The notes below the pieces were generated by a model. It was given only the letters and a program-made list of their open reading frames with translations. It searched no databases and was not told the origin of the DNA. A program made the translations under genes and the position numbers. A stretch of 12,634 nt of DNA from RGIG3009 sp964470515 (lineage in GTDB: Bacteria; Bacillota; Clostridia; Oscillospirales; Acutalibacteraceae): positions 1 to 12,634 of the forward strand of contig CAYYDD010000049.1 of the NCBI GenBank assembly GCA_964470515.1, read 5' to 3'. Within the stretch, counting starts at the first letter, position 1, and each line of letters begins with the position of its first letter. Of this stretch, positions 5,818 through 12,634 are shown one piece after another.

Positions 5818-6684
5818 ATGCAAGACCGCGAATTTGATTTTAAAGCACGACATTTTCAATTTATGTATTCTCTGGACAACCAGCCGGCTTCGGAGGATTT
5901 CTATATGCACGCACACGAGCGGTTTGAACTGTTTCATTTCCTGTCGGGCAACGCCAAGTATTTGGTGGAAGGCACCGAATACACGCTGACTCCGCACGAC
6001 ACGCTGCTTATGCGCCCGTTTGAGGTGCACCGTCTGGTGCTGCTGAACGACAGTGTGCCGTACGAGCGCGTTGTCATTCATTTTTCGGCGGATATGCTGG
6101 GTGTGGATGAAGCGGCTCGCGAGGTGTTGCTGCGACCGTTCAACAAGCGTGAGCTAGGTCGCGGCAATCGGTATGAGACAACGGATTTCACCGGCGAGGG
6201 CTGGCCGTTCCACGGTGACGTCAGGAAGCTGTTTGACCGGTTGGGCGAGGATGCCGAGGTGTTTATCGCATCAAAGGTACAATCCTTTCTCGCGGAGGCG
6301 TTACTGCCGTTCTCCGAGCGTGACCGCAATGAAACGCCGTGTTCCGCCAAGATCACCGATGTACTGGAATACATCAATCAGCATCTGTACGACGATCTTA
6401 CCGTGGTGCGTATCTGCGAAGAATGCTTCCTCAGCCGCGCACAGCTCAACCGCTTGTTCAAGTACGCCACCGGTACGTCGGTGTGGCAGTACATCACCAC
6501 CAAGCGGTTATTACAGGCAAAAATGCTGATCCGGTCGGGTGAGCGACCCACCGACGTGTACGAGCTGTGCGGATTTTCGGAGTATTCGTCGTTCTACCGT
6601 GCATACAAGGCCAAGTTCGGAAATTCGCCCGAACAGGACAAGGCGAAGTCCGTTCGCAGCCTTGCGGGAGACCCTTTTCCTTGA
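5818..6684 (+). CDS. AraC-family transcriptional regulator, likely of the glucuronate operon
   Basis: The 288 residues have the usual two-domain layout. Residues about 10-90 form an AraC-type cupin sensor domain: HAHERFELFH at 31-40 gives His31, His33 and Glu37, and EVHRL at 69-73 gives His71. Together these are the typical metal/sugar-pocket positions. Residues about 180-275 form the double helix-turn-helix DNA-binding domain (ITDVLEYINQHL, LSRAQLNRLFK, then VYELCGFSEYSSFYRAYKAKFG). GAGAGGG precedes the ATG at 5818. The gene stands directly upstream of uxaC on the same strand, 89 bases away, with phased repeats in the gap (6683-6745). I infer that it controls uxaC and the genes behind it in response to a hexuronate or hexuronide. 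Activator is the commoner mode for this family; the effector is unknown. Confidence 0.9.
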   Translation: MQDREFDFKARHFQFMYSLDNQPASEDFYMHAHERFELFHFLSGNAKYLVEGTEYTLTPHDTLLMRPFEVHRLVLLNDSVPYERVVIHFSADMLGVDEAAREVLLRPFNKRELGRGNRYETTDFTGEGWPFHGDVRKLFDRLGEDAEVFIASKVQSFLAEALLPFSERDRNETPCSAKITDVLEYINQHLYDDLTVVRICEECFLSRAQLNRLFKYATGTSVWQYITTKRLLQAKMLIRSGERPTDVYELCGFSEYSSFYRAYKAKFGNSPEQDKAKSVRSLAGDPFP

Positions 6685-6745
6685 AATGAGCGGAATTGCA
6701 ATGTAATTGGTGGAATTTGCAATGGAAATGAGCGAAAAAGTCAAA
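6683..6745 (+). repeat. 21-bp phased direct repeats upstream of uxaC, candidate AraC-family operator
   Basis: The gap holds three consecutive 21-bp units (6683-6703, 6704-6724, 6725-6745). Units 1 and 2 end in GGAATTGCAATG and GGAATTTGCAATG; their shared TTGCAATG endings are exactly 21 bp apart. Units 1 and 3 both begin GAAATGAGCG, exactly 42 bp apart. Two and four helical turns place all copies on one DNA face, as in classic AraC half-site arrays. A TTGAAA (6681-6686) with a poor TAATTG 17 bases on may be the activator-dependent promoter. Confidence 0.55.
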
Positions 6746-6773
6746 TACAATGAAATCAAAGGAGGGATGCGAG

Positions 6774-8138
6774 ATGAATGCCAATTATTTATTGCGAACT
6801 CCTGCGGCAGAAGAGCTGTATGCCAAGGTGGAAAAGCTGCCCATTATCGACTATCATTGCCATTTGTCTCCAAAGGAAATCGAGGAGGACGCGCCGTTCA
6901 CCTCCATCGGCGAGCTGTGGTTGGGCGGTGACCACTACAAGTGGCGTCTGATGCGCGCCGCCGGTGTGGAGGAGAAGTACATCACGGGGGACGCGTCCTA
7001 TCGGGAAAAATTCCGTAAGTTTGCGTACGCGCTGTCGTTGGCGGCGGGCAGCCCGCTGTATCACTGGGCGCATATGGAGCTGTCGCTGTATTTCGGTATC
7101 GACGAGTATTTGAATGCCGATAACGCGGACGTGATCTGGGATCGTGCGAACGAGGTCATCCGCCGCGAGGGGCTGTCGGCCCGCCGGATGATCCGCAAGG
7201 CGGGTGTCGCGTATCTGGCGACGACGGATGATGTCATTGATTCGCTGGAGCATCACCGCCGCATCCGTGAGGATACGTCGTTTGACACGGTGGTCGCGCC
7301 GTCGTTCCGTACGGATAACGTGTTGCTCATCCGCCGAGCCGGATACCCGGAGTACGCGGCGAAGCTGTCGGCGATCAGCGGCGTGCAGGTCGAGGGTATC
7401 GGCACGCTGAAGCAGGCGCTGGTGCAGCGGCTCGAGCATTTCTGTGCGAACAACTGTCGGTTTACGGATATCGGTATCCCGGATTTTCCGTCGTACGTCG
7501 CGACGGAGACGGAGGCCGACGCGACCTACCGCAAGGCTCTGGCCGGTGAGCCGGTGAGCGATGCGGAGTACAGCGGCTTTCTCGGCCATATGTATTTGTT
7601 CCTCGGCAAGGAGTATTATCAGCGCGGTCTGGTGATGCAGTGGCATCTGGCGGTGTACCGCAACGCCAGTACGAAACTGTTTGAGGCGCTCGGCCCCGAC
7701 TGCGGCGGCGACTGCGTGGGCGACCCGCTGAAGGGTGCGGATGTCATCCGTATGCTGGATGCTATCGAGCAGGCGGTCGGCGGCGTACCGCAGACTATTC
7801 TGTACACGTTGCATCCCGGTATGGTGGATCAGATGCAGACTATTGCGGGTAGCTTCCGCGGTGTGCGCTGCGGTACGGCGTGGTGGTTCTGCGATCATCG
7901 CCGCGGTATCGAGCAGCAGATTGAGGTGATCGCCGAGCTGGGTCATCTTGGCTCGTTCCTCGGTATGCTGACCGACAGTCGTAGCTTCTTGTCGTATGTG
8001 CGGCACGATTATTTCCGCCGCATTCTGTGCAATAAGCTGGCTCAGTGGTGTGAAAACGGCGAGTTCGATCCCGCGATGGCGGAAACGGTCGCGCGCCGTG
8101 TATGTTGTGACAATATTAAAACGTTAATAGGAGGATAA
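6774..8138 (+). CDS. uxaC: Glucuronate (uronate) isomerase
   Basis: Converts D-glucuronate to D-fructuronate (and usually D-galacturonate to D-tagaturonate), the first step of hexuronate catabolism in the cytoplasm. The 454-residue product is near the family's usual length of about 470. Visible marks: the N-terminal metal motif DYHCHLSP (His28, His30) of the amidohydrolase-like fold; TTDDVIDSLEHH; TLHPGMVDQ; TAWWFCDHRRG; and near the C-terminus MLTDSRSFLSYVRHDYFRRI, with the conserved aspartate of the active site. Start: the ATG at 6774 has AAAGGAGG 8 bases upstream, whereas an in-frame ATG at 6750 would lie before that site. The uxuA ribosome site is formed by the last codons (Gly-Gly) of this gene. 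No tagaturonate reductase or altronate dehydratase gene is nearby, so the glucuronate branch is the likely one here. Confidence 0.95.
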   Translation: MNANYLLRTPAAEELYAKVEKLPIIDYHCHLSPKEIEEDAPFTSIGELWLGGDHYKWRLMRAAGVEEKYITGDASYREKFRKFAYALSLAAGSPLYHWAHMELSLYFGIDEYLNADNADVIWDRANEVIRREGLSARRMIRKAGVAYLATTDDVIDSLEHHRRIREDTSFDTVVAPSFRTDNVLLIRRAGYPEYAAKLSAISGVQVEGIGTLKQALVQRLEHFCANNCRFTDIGIPDFPSYVATETEADATYRKALAGEPVSDAEYSGFLGHMYLFLGKEYYQRGLVMQWHLAVYRNASTKLFEALGPDCGGDCVGDPLKGADVIRMLDAIEQAVGGVPQTILYTLHPGMVDQMQTIAGSFRGVRCGTAWWFCDHRRGIEQQIEVIAELGHLGSFLGMLTDSRSFLSYVRHDYFRRILCNKLAQWCENGEFDPAMAETVARRVCCDNIKTLIGG

Positions 8139-8142
8139 GCAA

Positions 8143-9186
8143 ATGAAACTGACATTCCGCTGGTATGGTGATGACGATCCGGTCACGCTGTCCCATATTC
8201 GCCAAATCCCGCAGATGACGGGCATCGTCTCCGCCATCTACGACACCCCCGTGGGTGAGGTGTGGAGCCGCGAGAGCATCGCCGCGATGAAGAAGAAGGC
8301 CAACGACAACGGTCTGGCCTTTGAAGTGGTGGAGAGCGTGCCGGTCCACGAGGATATCAAGCTGGGCAACGAAAACGCGCCCCGCCTGATTGAGAACTAC
8401 TGTGAGAATGTGCGCCGCTTGGGTGAGGCCGGTGTTAAGTGCATTTGCTACAACTTCATGCCGGTGTTCGACTGGCTCCGCAGTGAGCTGGAGCACGCGC
8501 AGGTCGACGGCGCGAACGCGCTGGCGTACGATGAAAGCACCGTGCTGGCGATGGATCCGCTCAAGGGTGATCTGTCCCTGCCGGGCTGGGATTCCAGCTA
8601 CACCAAGGCTCAGATGAAGGATCTGCTGAACGCTTATGCCGAGCTGGGCGAGGAGCAGCTGTGGAAAAATCTGGAGACATTCCTGAAGGCGGTCATTCCG
8701 GTCGCCAAGGAGGCCGGTGTCAATATGGCCATCCATCCGGACGATCCGCCTTGGGGTATGTTCGGCCTGCCGCGTATCATCACCGGCAAGAAGAACCTGG
8801 AGCGATTCTTCAATATCGTTCCCGAGACCAACAACGGTCTGACTCTGTGCACCGGCTCGTTCGGTGCCAACCCGGAGAACGATCTGGTGGATATGGCGGC
8901 GAGCTTTGCCGACCGCATCCATTTCCTGCACCTGCGCAACATCAAGATCACCGGCGAGCGCCAGTTCGAGGAAGTGGGACATCCCACCGCCTGCGGCTCT
9001 ATCAATATGTACGGTGTGGCCAAGGCTCTGGTCGAAAAGGGCTGGGACGGCTACGTGCGTCCCGACCACGGTCGTATGATTTGGGGCGAGACCGGCCGCT
9101 ACGGCTACGGTCTGTTCGACCGCGCACTGGGCGCGACGTATATCGTGGGTCTGTTTGAGGCACTGGAAAAGGAGTGTAAGAAATGA
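8143..9186 (+). CDS. uxuA: D-mannonate dehydratase
   Basis: Dehydrates D-mannonate to 2-keto-3-deoxy-D-gluconate (KDG). The 347 residues cover the full TIM-barrel enzyme. Family marks are RWYGDDDPVTLSHIRQIP at 6-23, CYNFMPVFDW at 102-111 and HPDDPPWGMFGLPRI at 198-212 (His198 and Asp200/201, active site). TLCTGSFGA at 234-242 has Cys236, FLHLRNIK at 261-268 has His263, and RPDHGRM at 306-312 has Asp308 and His309; these supply the metal ligands. The ATG is preceded by TAGGAGGA ending only 8 bases upstream, inside the end of uxaC. The gap to uxaC is 4 bases, and the 3' end overlaps the next start by ATGA, so translation is probably coupled through all three enzymes. Confidence 0.96.
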   Translation: MKLTFRWYGDDDPVTLSHIRQIPQMTGIVSAIYDTPVGEVWSRESIAAMKKKANDNGLAFEVVESVPVHEDIKLGNENAPRLIENYCENVRRLGEAGVKCICYNFMPVFDWLRSELEHAQVDGANALAYDESTVLAMDPLKGDLSLPGWDSSYTKAQMKDLLNAYAELGEEQLWKNLETFLKAVIPVAKEAGVNMAIHPDDPPWGMFGLPRIITGKKNLERFFNIVPETNNGLTLCTGSFGANPENDLVDMAASFADRIHFLHLRNIKITGERQFEEVGHPTACGSINMYGVAKALVEKGWDGYVRPDHGRMIWGETGRYGYGLFDRALGATYIVGLFEALEKECKK

Positions 9187-10007
9187 GTAAGGTCATTGTA
9201 GTTACCGGTGCCGGCGGCGTGCTGTGCTCGGATTTTGCGCGGCATCTGGCGAAGGTCGGTCACAAGGTGGCACTGCTCGACCTGAATGAGGCTGCGGCGC
9301 AGGCTGTTGCCGATGAGATCAACGCTGCGGGCGGCACTGCAAGAGCCTATGCCTGCAACGTGCTGGATAAGGCGTGTATCGAGGACGTGCATCAGAAGGT
9401 GCTGGCCGAGCTCGGTCGGTGTGATATCCTCATCAACGGCGCGGGCGGCAACAGCCCCAAGTGTACTACCGCGCACGAGGAGTACGAGGAGGGCGACGAG
9501 TCGGCCACCGAGCTCCTCACCTTCTTTAACATCGACGAGAAGGGCTTCAATTTTGTGTTTGATCTGAACCTCAAGGGCGTTCTGTTGCCCAGTCAGGTCT
9601 TTATGCCGGATATGCTCGGCCGTGAGGGCTGCTGCGTGTTGAACGTGTCTTCGATGAACGCATACCGCCCGTTGACCAAGATCCCCGCGTATTCCGCAGC
9701 GAAAGCGGCGGTCACCAATTTCACCTCGTGGCTGGCAGTGCACTTTGCGAAGCAGGGCATCCGCGTGAACGCCATTGCGCCCGGCTTCTTCGTATCTAAC
9801 CAGAACCGTGCGTTGCTGTTCGATGCCGAGGGTAAGCCGACGGCGCGTACCGAGAAGATCCTGCGATCCACGCCTATGGGGCGCTTTGGCGAGGCGGCTG
9901 AGCTGTTGGGTACGGTGGATTGGCTGCTGGATGAGACCAAGTCCGGCTTCGTGACCGGCATCACGGTGCCGGTGGACGGTGGCTTCTCCGCTTACTCGGG
10001 AGTGTGA
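9183..10007 (+). CDS. uxuB: SDR-family D-fructuronate reductase (mannonate oxidoreductase)
   Basis: A short-chain dehydrogenase of 274 residues. Residues 8-15 give the nucleotide-binding loop TGAGGVLC, the variant GGVL form found in SDR mannonate oxidoreductases such as Bacillus YjmF/UxuB, in place of the usual TGxxxGIG. The active site is Ser156 or Ser157, Tyr170 and Lys174 (YSAAK), with Asn129. PVDGGFSAYSGV closes the protein, as in this subgroup. Function is assigned from subgroup resemblance plus position between uxuA and the rest of the operon: it would reduce D-fructuronate, made by UxaC, to D-mannonate for UxuA. It is unrelated in fold to the long-chain UxuB of E. coli. The start overlaps the uxuA stop (ATGA), with AAGGAG upstream. 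Another sugar-alcohol substrate is possible but less likely here. Confidence 0.87.
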   Translation: MSKVIVVTGAGGVLCSDFARHLAKVGHKVALLDLNEAAAQAVADEINAAGGTARAYACNVLDKACIEDVHQKVLAELGRCDILINGAGGNSPKCTTAHEEYEEGDESATELLTFFNIDEKGFNFVFDLNLKGVLLPSQVFMPDMLGREGCCVLNVSSMNAYRPLTKIPAYSAAKAAVTNFTSWLAVHFAKQGIRVNAIAPGFFVSNQNRALLFDAEGKPTARTEKILRSTPMGRFGEAAELLGTVDWLLDETKSGFVTGITVPVDGGFSAYSGV

Positions 10008-10012
10008 TCGTG

Positions 10013-10855
10013 ATGGAAGAGCTGCGTATTTATGCGTTTGCGGATGAAGCCGATCCGACCCTTGAGGGTCAGATTGCCGCGATGAAGCGCAACAGCCTCG
10101 CCGGTCTGGAAATACGTAGCGTGGACGGTGAAAACGTTTCGGATATCAGCGTTGATAAGGCGAAAGTGATCCGTGCGCGGCTGGAGGCCGAAGGCCTGAG
10201 TATATGGTCAATCGGCTCGCCCATCGGTAAGATCCACATCGCGACCGGCGATTTTGAGGCGCACAAGGAAAAATTCAAGCGCACGCTGGAGATCGCGAAT
10301 GTTTTAGGTGCGGAAAATCTGCGGTTGTTCTCGTTCTATATGCCGGAAGGAAAAGCCCCCGCCATCTACAAGAACGAGGTCATCGACCGTCTGGGTGCGC
10401 TGGCGACGCTGGCGGTAGGCAGCGGTGTGATTTTGTGCCACGAGAATGAAAAGGGCATCTACGGCGATAACGCCGCCCGCTGCCTAGACCTTTTGGAAGC
10501 GGTGCCGCTGATCCGCGCGGTGTTCGATCCCGCGAACTTCGTGCAGTGCGGACAGGACACGGTGGAAGCGTGGGAGATGCTGAATCCTTATGTAAAATAT
10601 CTGCACATCAAGGACGCTGCTGCAGACGGTAACGTTGTTCCCGCCGGTCAGGGTGTCGGTAACATTCCCCATATTCTGAACGAGTACCGACTGCAAGGGG
10701 GCTTTGCAGTTACGCTGGAGCCGCATCTGGCGGAGTTCTGGGGTCTGAGTGCGTTGGAACGCGAGGGTGAAAAGAGCCGGGTGGGCGGTCAGCAGTTCGC
10801 CAATCTGCACGAGGCGTTTGACAAGGGAACGGCGGCACTGAGATCGCTGCTCTAA
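10013..10855 (+). CDS. TIM-barrel sugar phosphate isomerase/epimerase-like protein (AP endonuclease 2 family)
   Basis: A 280-residue xylose-isomerase-like TIM barrel (PF01261). Probable metal ligands are Glu144 in CHENEKG, Asp172 in FDPANF, His198 in YLHIKD and Glu236 in TLEPHL, the order usual for this family. The reaction cannot be read from sequence: members epimerise, isomerise or dehydrate sugars, and some act as deglycosidases on 3-keto glycosides. GTG codons at 10004 and 10010 are alternative starts, but GGGAG at 9998-10002 gives the best spacing (10 bases) to the ATG at 10013. The gap to the SDR gene is 5 bases and to the oxidoreductase gene 14, so it belongs to the operon. Being paired with a Gfo/Idh/MocA enzyme suggests that the two act in sequence on a sugar or glycoside entering the glucuronate route. 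Confidence 0.82.
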   Translation: MEELRIYAFADEADPTLEGQIAAMKRNSLAGLEIRSVDGENVSDISVDKAKVIRARLEAEGLSIWSIGSPIGKIHIATGDFEAHKEKFKRTLEIANVLGAENLRLFSFYMPEGKAPAIYKNEVIDRLGALATLAVGSGVILCHENEKGIYGDNAARCLDLLEAVPLIRAVFDPANFVQCGQDTVEAWEMLNPYVKYLHIKDAAADGNVVPAGQGVGNIPHILNEYRLQGGFAVTLEPHLAEFWGLSALEREGEKSRVGGQQFANLHEAFDKGTAALRSLL

Positions 10856-10869
10856 AGGGGTGCTTTACA

Positions 10870-12042
10870 ATGCAAAAGGTGAGATTGGGCATCATCGGTA
10901 TCGGGAATATGGGTCGCGCCCATTGCAAAACTATCGAGGGAGGCCATTGCCCGGATGTGGAGCTGGCGGCGGTGGCGGATATTGATCCTGCCAAGCTGGC
11001 TTGGGTCGAGCGGGAGCTGCCGAATACCGTGGCTCGCTTCGCCTGTGCCGATGAGCTGATCGAAAGCGGCACGGTGGATGCGATCCTCATTGCGGTGCCG
11101 CATTATTTGCACCCGCCGATCGCAATCAAAGCGTTTGAAAACGGATTGCACGTGCTGACGGAGAAGCCGGCCGGCGTATACGGTAAGCAGGTACGCGAGA
11201 TGAACGAGGCGGCGGATAAATCGGACTGCAAGTTCGCTATTATGTGGAATTGGCGTGCGCATCCGCTGTTTGTCCGACTCAAGGAGCTGCTGGACAGCGG
11301 GAAATACGGCGAAATCCGCCGCGTCAACTGGCTCATCACCTTGTGGTACCGCTCACAGGCGTATTACGATTCCGGCGATTGGCGTGCCTCGTGGGTCGGC
11401 GAGGGCGGCGGCGTGCTGATGAATCAGTGCCCGCACCAGATGGATCTGTGGCAGTGGCTGTGCGGAATGCCCAAAACCGTCAGTGCCAAGCTACTGTACG
11501 GCAAATGGCACGATATCGAAGTGGAGGATGACGCGACCATCGTAGTCGAGTACGAAAACGGCGCGACCGGCGTGTTCGTTACCAGTACCGGCGATGCCCA
11601 CGGTACTAACCGCTTGGAGATTTTGTTGGACGGTGCCAAGATCGTGGCGGAGAAGGAAACGTTGACGGTAACAGAGTTCGAGACCACTATCGACGAGTTT
11701 ACCTATAATGCACCTGCTTCCGGTGAAATCAAAAAGACGGTGACCTCCTATCAGTTCGACGATGAGGATTTTCTGCACGCCAAGGTGCTTAACGCCTTTG
11801 CGCGGGCGATCCTGTACGGCGAGCCGATGTATGCAGACGGTCGTGAGGGTCTGAACGAGATCACGCTGGCCAACGCCGCGTACCTGTCGGATTGGTTGGG
11901 TCGCCCGGTGGAGCTGCCGCTGGATGAGGAACAGTACTACAGTGAGCTGCAAAAGCGTGTTAAAACGTCAAAAAAACGCTCAGCGCCCAAGGGCGATGAC
12001 AGACCCGTCGATCCCCGCAACCGCTGGCGTGTCAAGTGGTGA
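10870..12042 (+). CDS. Gfo/Idh/MocA-family NAD(P)-dependent oxidoreductase
   Basis: A 390-residue two-domain oxidoreductase. The N-terminal Rossmann fold starts with GIIGIGNMGRAH (7-18) and includes the EKP motif at 98-100, whose lysine is catalytic in the family. The C-terminal alpha/beta domain carries the signature GEGGGVLMNQCPHQMDLWQW (177-196), with His189 as the expected catalytic base. Such enzymes oxidise or reduce a ring hydroxyl of sugars, inositols or glycosides; the substrate here is unknown. The C-terminus (about 360-390) is a basic, probably disordered tail (KTSKKRSAPKGDDR), longer than I would expect. AAAGGGG precedes the ATG at 10870. It is the fifth gene in the series starting at uxaC and follows the TIM-barrel gene by 14 bases. 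Its role in glucuronate use is inferred from position only. Confidence 0.85.
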   Translation: MQKVRLGIIGIGNMGRAHCKTIEGGHCPDVELAAVADIDPAKLAWVERELPNTVARFACADELIESGTVDAILIAVPHYLHPPIAIKAFENGLHVLTEKPAGVYGKQVREMNEAADKSDCKFAIMWNWRAHPLFVRLKELLDSGKYGEIRRVNWLITLWYRSQAYYDSGDWRASWVGEGGGVLMNQCPHQMDLWQWLCGMPKTVSAKLLYGKWHDIEVEDDATIVVEYENGATGVFVTSTGDAHGTNRLEILLDGAKIVAEKETLTVTEFETTIDEFTYNAPASGEIKKTVTSYQFDDEDFLHAKVLNAFARAILYGEPMYADGREGLNEITLANAAYLSDWLGRPVELPLDEEQYYSELQKRVKTSKKRSAPKGDDRPVDPRNRWRVKW

Positions 12043-12074
12043 GCCGCATCAAGGAAATAAAAGGAGTGGGTCGT

Positions 12075-12551
12075 ATGAAAAAGTTTTTTCAGGAATTTAA
12101 AGAATTTATTGCCAAGGGCAACGTGCTGGATATGGCGGTTGCCGTTGTTGTCGGCGGCGCGTTCAAGGAGATCGTCAATGCGCTGGTCAGCGACGTCGTG
12201 ATGCCGCTCATCAGTCTGGCGACCGGCGGTGTCAGCGTTGAGGACTGGAAGTGGGTCATCACGCCGGCGAGCGTCGCAGCCGACGGTACGGAGATCGCCG
12301 AGTCGGCACTGATGTACGGGCATTTCATTCAGACCATCATCGACTTTTTCATCATCGCATTTTGCATTTTTGTGGCACTCAAAGTAGTGCTCACGCTCCA
12401 GGCCAAGACGAAAGAGCTGATGCACAAGAAGGCGGAGGAGGAAGCCGCTGCGGCTACCGAGGCGGATCCGGAGGTTCCCGCCGAGAGCGAAACGGACGTG
12501 CTCAAGGATATCCGCGAGCTGTTGCGTGTTTCGGCTGCGGAAAAGAAATAA
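12075..12551 (+). CDS. mscL: Large-conductance mechanosensitive channel MscL
   Basis: Forms the homopentameric pore that opens under membrane tension and releases solutes during hypo-osmotic shock. The 158 residues show the amphipathic N-terminal helix (MKKFFQEFKEFIAKGN) and TM1 at about 17-45 (NVLDMAVAVVVGGAF then VNALVSDVVMPL). They also show a periplasmic-side loop, TM2 at about 82-105, and a C-terminal cytoplasmic helix. The segment between TM2 and that helix (about 117-140) is an alanine/glutamate-rich linker, making the protein somewhat longer than the usual 130-150. The ATG at 12075 has AAAGGAG 8 bases upstream. It starts 32 bases after the oxidoreductase stop with no terminator or clear promoter between, so it may be the last gene of the glucuronate transcript. 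Confidence 0.96.
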   Translation: MKKFFQEFKEFIAKGNVLDMAVAVVVGGAFKEIVNALVSDVVMPLISLATGGVSVEDWKWVITPASVAADGTEIAESALMYGHFIQTIIDFFIIAFCIFVALKVVLTLQAKTKELMHKKAEEEAAAATEADPEVPAESETDVLKDIRELLRVSAAEKK

Positions 12552-12555
12552 GAAA

Positions 12556-12582
12556 AAACAAGCCGCAGTCTGCGGCTTGTTT
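12556..12582 (+). terminator. Intrinsic terminator after mscL
   Basis: AAACAAGCCGCA and TGCGGCTTGTTT pair perfectly over 12 bp around a 3-base loop, starting 4 bases after the mscL stop. The A run before and short T run after make it usable in both directions, though the T tail is only as long as the stem's own end. Confidence 0.8.
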
Positions 12583-12595
12583 CAGTCTGTCAAAG

Positions 12596-12629
12596 AAGCC
12601 CTGTTTTCGTTAGGCGAAAACAGGGGCTT
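12596..12629 (+). terminator. Second hairpin at the right edge, possibly the terminator of a convergent gene
   Basis: AAGCCCTGTTTTCG (12596-12609) pairs with CGAAAACAGGGGCTT (12615-12629) with one bulged G and a 5-base loop. On the plus strand it ends in CTTTGG; on the minus strand it ends in CTTCTTTG. It could back up the mscL terminator or end a gene lying beyond the window. Confidence 0.5.
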
Positions 12630-12634
12630 TGGTA

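Noticed and set aside
6723..6751. TGGAAA-17-TACAAT as the uxaC promoter
   Set aside because: Transcription would begin at about 6758, inside the ribosome site, leaving no usable leader.
6789..8006. Long minus-strand open frame opposite uxaC
   Set aside because: The Arg/His/Gln-rich product is typical of antisense translation; uxaC itself is unmistakable.
8116..9069. Long minus-strand open frame opposite uxuA
   Set aside because: Same reason: a shadow of a clearly conserved gene, with no ribosome site or family marks.
1..12634. CRISPR array, tRNA, rRNA, insertion sequence or prophage genes
   Set aside because: I looked for spaced identical repeats, tRNA arms, transposase motifs and terminal inverted repeats and saw none.

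Overview
The window looks like chromosomal DNA from a Gram-positive, probably gut-associated clostridium, perhaps of the Oscillospirales (Ruminococcaceae) type. The pointers are a lipoprotein with a long threonine linker and a Big_2 domain, strong AGGAGG ribosome binding sites, an ECF-type thiamine uptake protein under a TPP riboswitch, short spacings and fairly high GC. The assignment is an inference from gene style, not from a marker gene.

Layout. Positions 1-700 are visibly more A/T-rich and hold only debris: the possible 3' tail of a gene that enters from the left, and a minus-strand DUF4180 pseudogene with an internal deletion and a frameshift. A complete lipoprotein gene follows (722-1705, +) and shares a bidirectional terminator with thiT (1743-2561, -), the thiamine-binding S component of an ECF transporter. 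thiT has its own strong promoter, a TPP riboswitch and an intrinsic terminator in its leader. Upstream of it on the same strand is an NADP-type isocitrate dehydrogenase gene (2806-4005, -). Divergent sigma-A-like promoters then separate icd from a CPBP/CAAX intramembrane protease gene (4140-5126, +), whose 3' end overlaps tadA, the tRNA adenosine deaminase (5093-5578, +).

The right half is a D-glucuronate catabolic locus, all on the plus strand. An AraC-family regulator (5818-6684) is followed by a gap carrying 21-bp phased repeats, then uxaC (glucuronate to fructuronate), an SDR-type fructuronate reductase (fructuronate to mannonate) and uxuA (mannonate to 2-keto-3-deoxygluconate), in the order uxaC-uxuA-uxuB. 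These are tightly packed with two further genes of unknown substrate: a TIM-barrel sugar isomerase/epimerase-like protein and a Gfo/Idh/MocA oxidoreductase. mscL, the large-conductance mechanosensitive channel gene, follows 32 bases later with no terminator in between, and two hairpins close the window. The KDG kinase, KDPG aldolase, uptake system and beta-glucuronidase needed for a complete pathway are not in the window.

The point of most interest is the oxidoreductase plus TIM-barrel pair placed inside a glucuronate operon. This combination is known from oxidative (3-keto) deglycosylation systems and could feed unusual glucuronides into the pathway. No clearly new defence or mobile system is visible.
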